From: Allobosea sp. OK403
GTDB lineage: Bacteria; Pseudomonadota; Alphaproteobacteria; Rhizobiales; Beijerinckiaceae
DNA length: 64,000 bases
NCBI RefSeq assembly: GCF_900113835.1
Contig: NZ_FOQV01000001.1
Location: 868,001-932,000 of the forward strand
Direction of reading: 5' to 3'
Below, one piece after another: positions 60,340 through 64,000 of the stretch; positions within the stretch are counted from its first letter, which is position 1; every line of letters begins with the position of its first letter. The notes beneath the pieces were generated by a model. It made no database searches, was not told where the DNA came from, and saw only the letters and a list, made by a program, of their open reading frames with translations. The translations under genes and the position numbers were made by a program.

Positions 60340-61185
60340 ATGGCAGCGGCGACCTCAGTTTGGCGGCAGCCGAGCATCCTGCCAGGCTTCGGCATCGCGC
60401 TCGGCATCACGCTGAGCGCCTTGTCCCTGATCGTGCTCGTGCCGCTGGTGGCGCTGGCGCTGAAGGCGGCGAGCGCCGGCCCGGCAGATATCTGGGCGGT
60501 GACGACCTCGCCGCGGACGCTGGCAGCGTTGCGCCTATCTTTTCTGGGAGCGCTGTTTGCCGCCTGCATCAACGCCGTCTTCGGCATGATCCTCGCCTGG
60601 GTGCTGGTGCGTTACGACTTTCCAGGCCGACGCTTCATCGATGCAGCGGTTGACCTGCCCTTCGCCTTGCCGACGGCGGTCGCCGGTATCGCGCTCGCGG
60701 CGATCTATGCGCCCAATGGCTGGGTCGGCAGCTTGCTGGCGCCTTATGGCATCAAGATAGCCTATACGCCGCTCGGTGTGATGGTGGCGCTGATCTTCGT
60801 CGGCCTGCCCTTCGTCGTGCGCACGGTGCAGCCGGTGCTGCAGGAGATGCAAGCCGATGTCGAGGAGGCCGCGGCGCTGCTCGGGGCCGGCCGCTGGCGC
60901 ACCATCTTCACGGTGATCCTGCCTCCGATCTATCCGGCGTTGCTGACCGGCTTCGTCCTGGCCTTTGCGCGCGCGGTCGGCGAATACGGCTCGGTGATCT
61001 TCATCGCCGGCAATGTGCCGATGGTCTCGGAGATCGCCCCCCTGCTGATCGTGATCCGGCTGGAGCAATTCGACTATGCCGGTGCGGCTGTCGTCGCGAT
61101 GCTGATGTTGTTGATCTCCTTTGGCCTCATTCTCTTCGTCAACCTGATTCAGGCACGGGCACGCCGGAGGTTCGGCGATGTCTGA
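60340..61185 (+). CDS. cysT: Sulfate ABC transporter permease CysT
   Basis: A 281-residue membrane protein (also called CysU) with six helices. Family segments are DFPGRRFIDAAVDLPFALPT with AVAGIALAAIYAPNGW, the EAA-type loop VEEAAALLGAGRWRTIFTVI, and FARAVGEYGSVIFIAGNVP. It starts 4 bases after the binding protein gene and overlaps cysW by 8 bases. Confidence 0.94.
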   Translation: MAAATSVWRQPSILPGFGIALGITLSALSLIVLVPLVALALKAASAGPADIWAVTTSPRTLAALRLSFLGALFAACINAVFGMILAWVLVRYDFPGRRFIDAAVDLPFALPTAVAGIALAAIYAPNGWVGSLLAPYGIKIAYTPLGVMVALIFVGLPFVVRTVQPVLQEMQADVEEAAALLGAGRWRTIFTVILPPIYPALLTGFVLAFARAVGEYGSVIFIAGNVPMVSEIAPLLIVIRLEQFDYAGAAVVAMLMLLISFGLILFVNLIQARARRRFGDV

Positions 61186-62071
61186 TGCTGCTCTGCCCCA
61201 GTTCCGGACCGACACGGCCCAAAAGCGTGATACGCGCCGCATCCGCGGCGAAGGCGTTGTCGTCCAGGCCGTGCTGATCGCGGTCTCGCTCGCCTTTCTG
61301 GCGCTGTTTCTGCTGCTGCCGCTGGTCTCGGTCTTCGTCGAGGCGGGTGCGCGCGGCTGGACGGCTTACAAGGCGGCCGTGACCGAGCCCGATGCGGTCG
61401 CGGCGATCCATCTCACTCTGCTGGTCGCCGGCATCGCCGTGCCCTTCAACGTCGTCGTCGGCATCGCAGCCGCCTGGGCGATCGCCAAGTTCGAGTTTCG
61501 TGGCAAGAACCTGCTGATCAGCCTGATCGACCTGCCCTTCTCGGTGTCTCCGGTGATCTCGGGCCTCGTCTTCGTGCTGCTCTTCGGCGCGCAAGGCTAT
61601 TTTGGCGCCTGGCTCAAAGCCAATGACGTGCAGATCGTCTTCGCCCTGCCCGGTCTCGTCCTGGCGACGGTGTTCGTGACCTTCCCCTTCGTCGCACGCG
61701 AGCTGATTCCGCATATGCAATCGCTCGGTTCGGCCGATGAGGAAGCGGCGCTGACGCTCGGCGCTTCGGGCTGGCGGACCTTCCTGACGATCACGCTGCC
61801 CAATGTGAAGTGGAGCCTGTTTTATGGTGTGCTGCTCTGCAACGCGCGCGCCATGGGCGAGTTCGGTGCGGTTGCGGTCGTCTCCGGCAAGATTCGGGGG
61901 CTGACCAACACCATGCCGCTGCATGTCGAGATTCTCTACAACGAGTACATGAGCGCTGCGGCCTTTGCCGTCGCCTCGCTTCTGGCCGGGCTGGCGCTCG
62001 TCACGCTCGCGCTCAAGACGCTGCTGGAATGGCGTTACTCGGATTCCATCGCCGCCAGCCGCCGCCATTGA
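61178..62071 (+). CDS. cysW: Sulfate ABC transporter permease CysW
   Basis: A 297-residue six-helix permease pairing with CysT. Signatures are [40 protein letters not shown], the loop [20 protein letters not shown] and [20 protein letters not shown]. The N-terminal 30 residues are polar and cytoplasmic ([14 protein letters not shown]). Confidence 0.94.
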   Translation: MSDAALPQFRTDTAQKRDTRRIRGEGVVVQAVLIAVSLAFLALFLLLPLVSVFVEAGARGWTAYKAAVTEPDAVAAIHLTLLVAGIAVPFNVVVGIAAAWAIAKFEFRGKNLLISLIDLPFSVSPVISGLVFVLLFGAQGYFGAWLKANDVQIVFALPGLVLATVFVTFPFVARELIPHMQSLGSADEEAALTLGASGWRTFLTITLPNVKWSLFYGVLLCNARAMGEFGAVAVVSGKIRGLTNTMPLHVEILYNEYMSAAAFAVASLLAGLALVTLALKTLLEWRYSDSIAASRRH

Positions 62072-62085
62072 TGAAGGACGCAAGC

Positions 62086-63132
62086 ATGTCGGTCGCAGTC
62101 ACCATCGAATCGATCGAGAAACGCTTCGACGCATTTGCTGCCTTGCGCGGCGTCTCGCTCGACATCCAGCCTGCCGAGCTCGTCGCCCTGCTCGGCCCCT
62201 CGGGCTCAGGCAAGACGACACTGCTGCGCTTGATCGCCGGCCTCGAACAGGCCGATCAGGGCCGCGTGCTGTTCGGCGAGACCGATATGCGCGACCTCTC
62301 GCTGCGCGACCGGCGGATCGGCTTCGTCTTCCAGCACTACGCCCTGTTCCGGACCATGACGGTCGGAGAGAACGTCGCCTTCGGCCTGAAGTCGCGCCCG
62401 CGGGCGCAGCGGCCGGAACCGGCGGAGATCAGAAAGCGCGTCGGCGACCTGCTCGAACTCGTACAACTGCCCGGCCTCGACAAGCGTTATCCGAGCCAGC
62501 TCTCGGGCGGCCAGCGCCAGCGCGTGGCGCTGGCTCGCGCGCTGGCGATCGAGCCGCGCGTGCTGCTGCTCGATGAACCTTTCGGGGCGCTCGATGCCAA
62601 GGTCCGCAAGGATCTGCGCGCCTGGCTGCGCGACCTGCACCGCCGCACCGGACACACCACCGTCTTCGTCACGCATGACCAGGAGGAGGCGCTGGAACTC
62701 GCCGACCGGGTCGCGATCCTGAATGACGGCCGTATCGAGCAGGTCGGTTCGGCGGATGATGTCTATGATCATCCGGCGACGCCCTTTGTCTGCGAGTTCC
62801 TCGGCGAGGTGAACAAGCTGCCGGTCAAGGTCGTCGGCAGCCAGGCCTTTTTCGGCGATCGGCCGGTTCTGGGCGGGTTGTCGCAGAACCAGGGCGGACA
62901 GGCCGCGCTCTATGTCCGGCCCCAGCACCTGCGCATCGTCGACGATCTGCCGCTGGCGCTGCCCGGCGTCGTCGAGCATCTGCGCCGGAACGGCCCGCTG
63001 CGGCGCGCCGAGGTCGCGGTTCAGGGGCTGGCGAAGCGCCTCGACGTGGATCTGGCGAGCCAGGTCGCGCCGGCGATCGGCGAGCGCATCCGTTTGCGCA
63101 TCACACATGGCAGTCTGTTCGCGGCAGCCTGA
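62086..63132 (+). CDS. cysA: Sulfate ABC transporter ATP-binding protein CysA
   Basis: A 348-residue ATPase from the ATG at 62086, which has a GGA ribosome-binding site; an ATG at 62071 overlapping the cysW stop would add five residues. Walker [17 protein letters not shown], signature [16 protein letters not shown], Walker [14 protein letters not shown] and H-loop [17 protein letters not shown] are intact. A C-terminal TOBE-like domain is present ([19 protein letters not shown]). Confidence 0.95.
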   Translation: MSVAVTIESIEKRFDAFAALRGVSLDIQPAELVALLGPSGSGKTTLLRLIAGLEQADQGRVLFGETDMRDLSLRDRRIGFVFQHYALFRTMTVGENVAFGLKSRPRAQRPEPAEIRKRVGDLLELVQLPGLDKRYPSQLSGGQRQRVALARALAIEPRVLLLDEPFGALDAKVRKDLRAWLRDLHRRTGHTTVFVTHDQEEALELADRVAILNDGRIEQVGSADDVYDHPATPFVCEFLGEVNKLPVKVVGSQAFFGDRPVLGGLSQNQGGQAALYVRPQHLRIVDDLPLALPGVVEHLRRNGPLRRAEVAVQGLAKRLDVDLASQVAPAIGERIRLRITHGSLFAAA

Positions 63133-63197
63133 GCGGTCTCGCTTCGGCCTTCACCAGCCGCTAGCCTGGGTGCAAGTGATTTGCATAGGAGCGAACG

Positions 63198-63635
63198 ATG
63201 AAAGCGCGGGCGAAATGGGTCGAGGGCATGGCCTTCATGGGCGAGGCCGGCAGCGGCCACGCCGTGACGATGGACGGCGCTCCTGAATATGGCGGCCGCA
63301 ACATTGGCATCCGGCCGATGGAGATGCTGTTGATCGGGCTCGCCGGCTGCACCGGCTTCGATGTCGTGCAGATCCTGAAGAAGGGCCGCGAGAGCGTCAC
63401 CGGTTGCGAGGTCGAGGTCGAGGCGGAACGCGCCACGGAGGATCCCAAGGTCTTCACCAAGATCCACCTCGCCTACAAGATCACCGGGCGTGGGCTATCG
63501 CAGGCGAAGGCGGAACGGGCCGTCACATTGTCGAAGGAAAAATACTGTTCGGCTTCGATCATGCTCGGGGCGACCGCCGAGATGAGCTACACGCTCGATG
63601 TTGTCGACGAATTGCAGAAGGTGGCGGCCGAATGA
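63198..63635 (+). CDS. OsmC family protein (thiol peroxidase type)
   Basis: A 145-residue protein with the two conserved OsmC cysteines: MLLIGLAGCTGFDVVQILKK and LSKEKYCSASIMLGATAEM. The family reduces organic hydroperoxides with thiols. Its stop overlaps the downstream sulfurtransferase start (ATGA), so it may act in sulfur or sulfide-linked redox protection here. Confidence 0.88.
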   Translation: MKARAKWVEGMAFMGEAGSGHAVTMDGAPEYGGRNIGIRPMEMLLIGLAGCTGFDVVQILKKGRESVTGCEVEVEAERATEDPKVFTKIHLAYKITGRGLSQAKAERAVTLSKEKYCSASIMLGATAEMSYTLDVVDELQKVAAE

Positions 63636-64000
63636 GCAAAACCCAATTCTCCGGACTGATCACGCCCGAGGCTCTCGAACAGCGCCTGGGCGACAGCAAT
63701 CTGGTCGTCGTCGACATCCGCTCCTCGGTCGATGGCGGCGGCAAGGCTGCTTATGAAGCGGGACATGTTCCCGGCGCCGTGCACAGCGACTATGCCGCCG
63801 ATGGCTGGCGCGCCAAGGTCGGCAATGCGCCCGGCATGCTGCCACCGCTTGAGCATCTGGCCGCGCTCGCGGGACGGCTCGGCATCAAGCCTCATGACGA
63901 CGTCGTCATCGTGCCGGCGGGCGTCAGCGCTACGGATTTTGCCGCCGCCGCGCGGATCTACTGGACACTGAAGTTGATCGGCCACGGCCAACAGGCCATT
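63632..64000 (+). CDS. Sulfurtransferase (rhodanese), N-terminal part, cut by window end
   Basis: The 123 residues present are the first rhodanese domain of a thiosulfate/3-mercaptopyruvate sulfurtransferase: LITPEALEQRLGDSNLVVVD, IRSSVDGGGKAAYEAGHVPG, AVHSDYAADGWRAKVGNAPG, then DVVIVPAGVSATDFAAAARI. The second domain with the catalytic cysteine lies beyond the edge. It is co-translated with the OsmC gene. Confidence 0.88.
   Translation, partial: MSKTQFSGLITPEALEQRLGDSNLVVVDIRSSVDGGGKAAYEAGHVPGAVHSDYAADGWRAKVGNAPGMLPPLEHLAALAGRLGIKPHDDVVIVPAGVSATDFAAAARIYWTLKLIGHGQQAI

Noticed and set aside
1..64000. CRISPR array, rRNA operon or prophage
   Set aside because: No evenly spaced repeat array, rRNA-like sequence or phage structural gene was seen anywhere in the window.

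Overview
The window is high-GC alphaproteobacterial DNA. The dacA-tmk-holB-metG-tatD-MBL gene order, Hyf-like complex, RhtX/FptX-type uptake locus, DUF2849-cysI-DUF934 sulfur cluster and rhizobial palindromic repeats all point to Hyphomicrobiales, perhaps a Bosea-like soil bacterium. The genus is inferred from protein style only. No rRNA, CRISPR array, phage or replication origin was seen.

Layout. 1-5.6 kb: end of an MFS gene, an AraC regulator, and a convergent siderophore-uptake operon (TonB receptor, small unknown protein, RhtX/FptX-like importer). 5.8-7.4 kb: gene decay, with a frameshifted LysR gene, the C-terminal half of an alpha/beta hydrolase and a DUF1275 fragment. 7.6-19.1 kb: an accessory block with a spermidine-synthase-like methyltransferase, an operon of an XRE regulator plus HyfB-C-E-F-G-I homologues, two small unknown proteins, a CPA1 Na+/H+ antiporter and a zinc-ribbon protein. 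19.4-21.5 kb: an IS3 transposase fragment, the N-terminal part of an alpha/beta hydrolase, an AT-rich cytochrome c gene and a wrecked ISNCY-like transposase. The two hydrolase pieces have the same orientation and complementary parts, so the 12.4 kb between them looks like an insertion into one hydrolase gene.

21.6-23.1 kb: TetR regulator and divergent cysteine amidohydrolase. 23.1-39.4 kb: core genes (MBL hydrolase, tatD, metG, holB // tmk, dacA, rlpA) interrupted between holB and tmk by an 8.8 kb carbohydrate island (IlvD/Edd dehydratase, LacI regulator, ABC importer, GH63-like hydrolase). 39.9 kb: tRNA-Ser(UGA). 40.4-45.4 kb: two LysR-governed loci (unknown protein plus NAD(P)-binding protein; DHA2 exporter) separated by palindromic repeats. 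45.5 kb: a small cytochrome c. 46.3-54.3 kb: kdpFABCDE potassium system with an additional tiny ORF and a direct-repeat candidate KdpE site.

54.5-64 kb: assimilatory sulfur block with [2Fe-2S] ferredoxin, DUF2849, sulfite reductase CysI, DUF934, a small membrane protein, siroheme synthase CysG, sulfate ABC transporter (binding protein, CysT, CysW, CysA), OsmC protein and a sulfurtransferase cut by the window edge. The genes would import sulfate, make siroheme and reduce sulfite. The adjacent ferredoxin is the obvious candidate electron donor because no CysJ flavoprotein is present.

The most unusual item is the Hyf-like membrane complex. It keeps the proton-pump subunits and the NuoB-like Fe-S subunit. 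Its NuoD/HyfG-like subunit lacks the N-terminal CxxC nickel ligands, and no ferredoxin-like subunits are encoded, so it should not be a hydrogenase and its electron donor is unknown.
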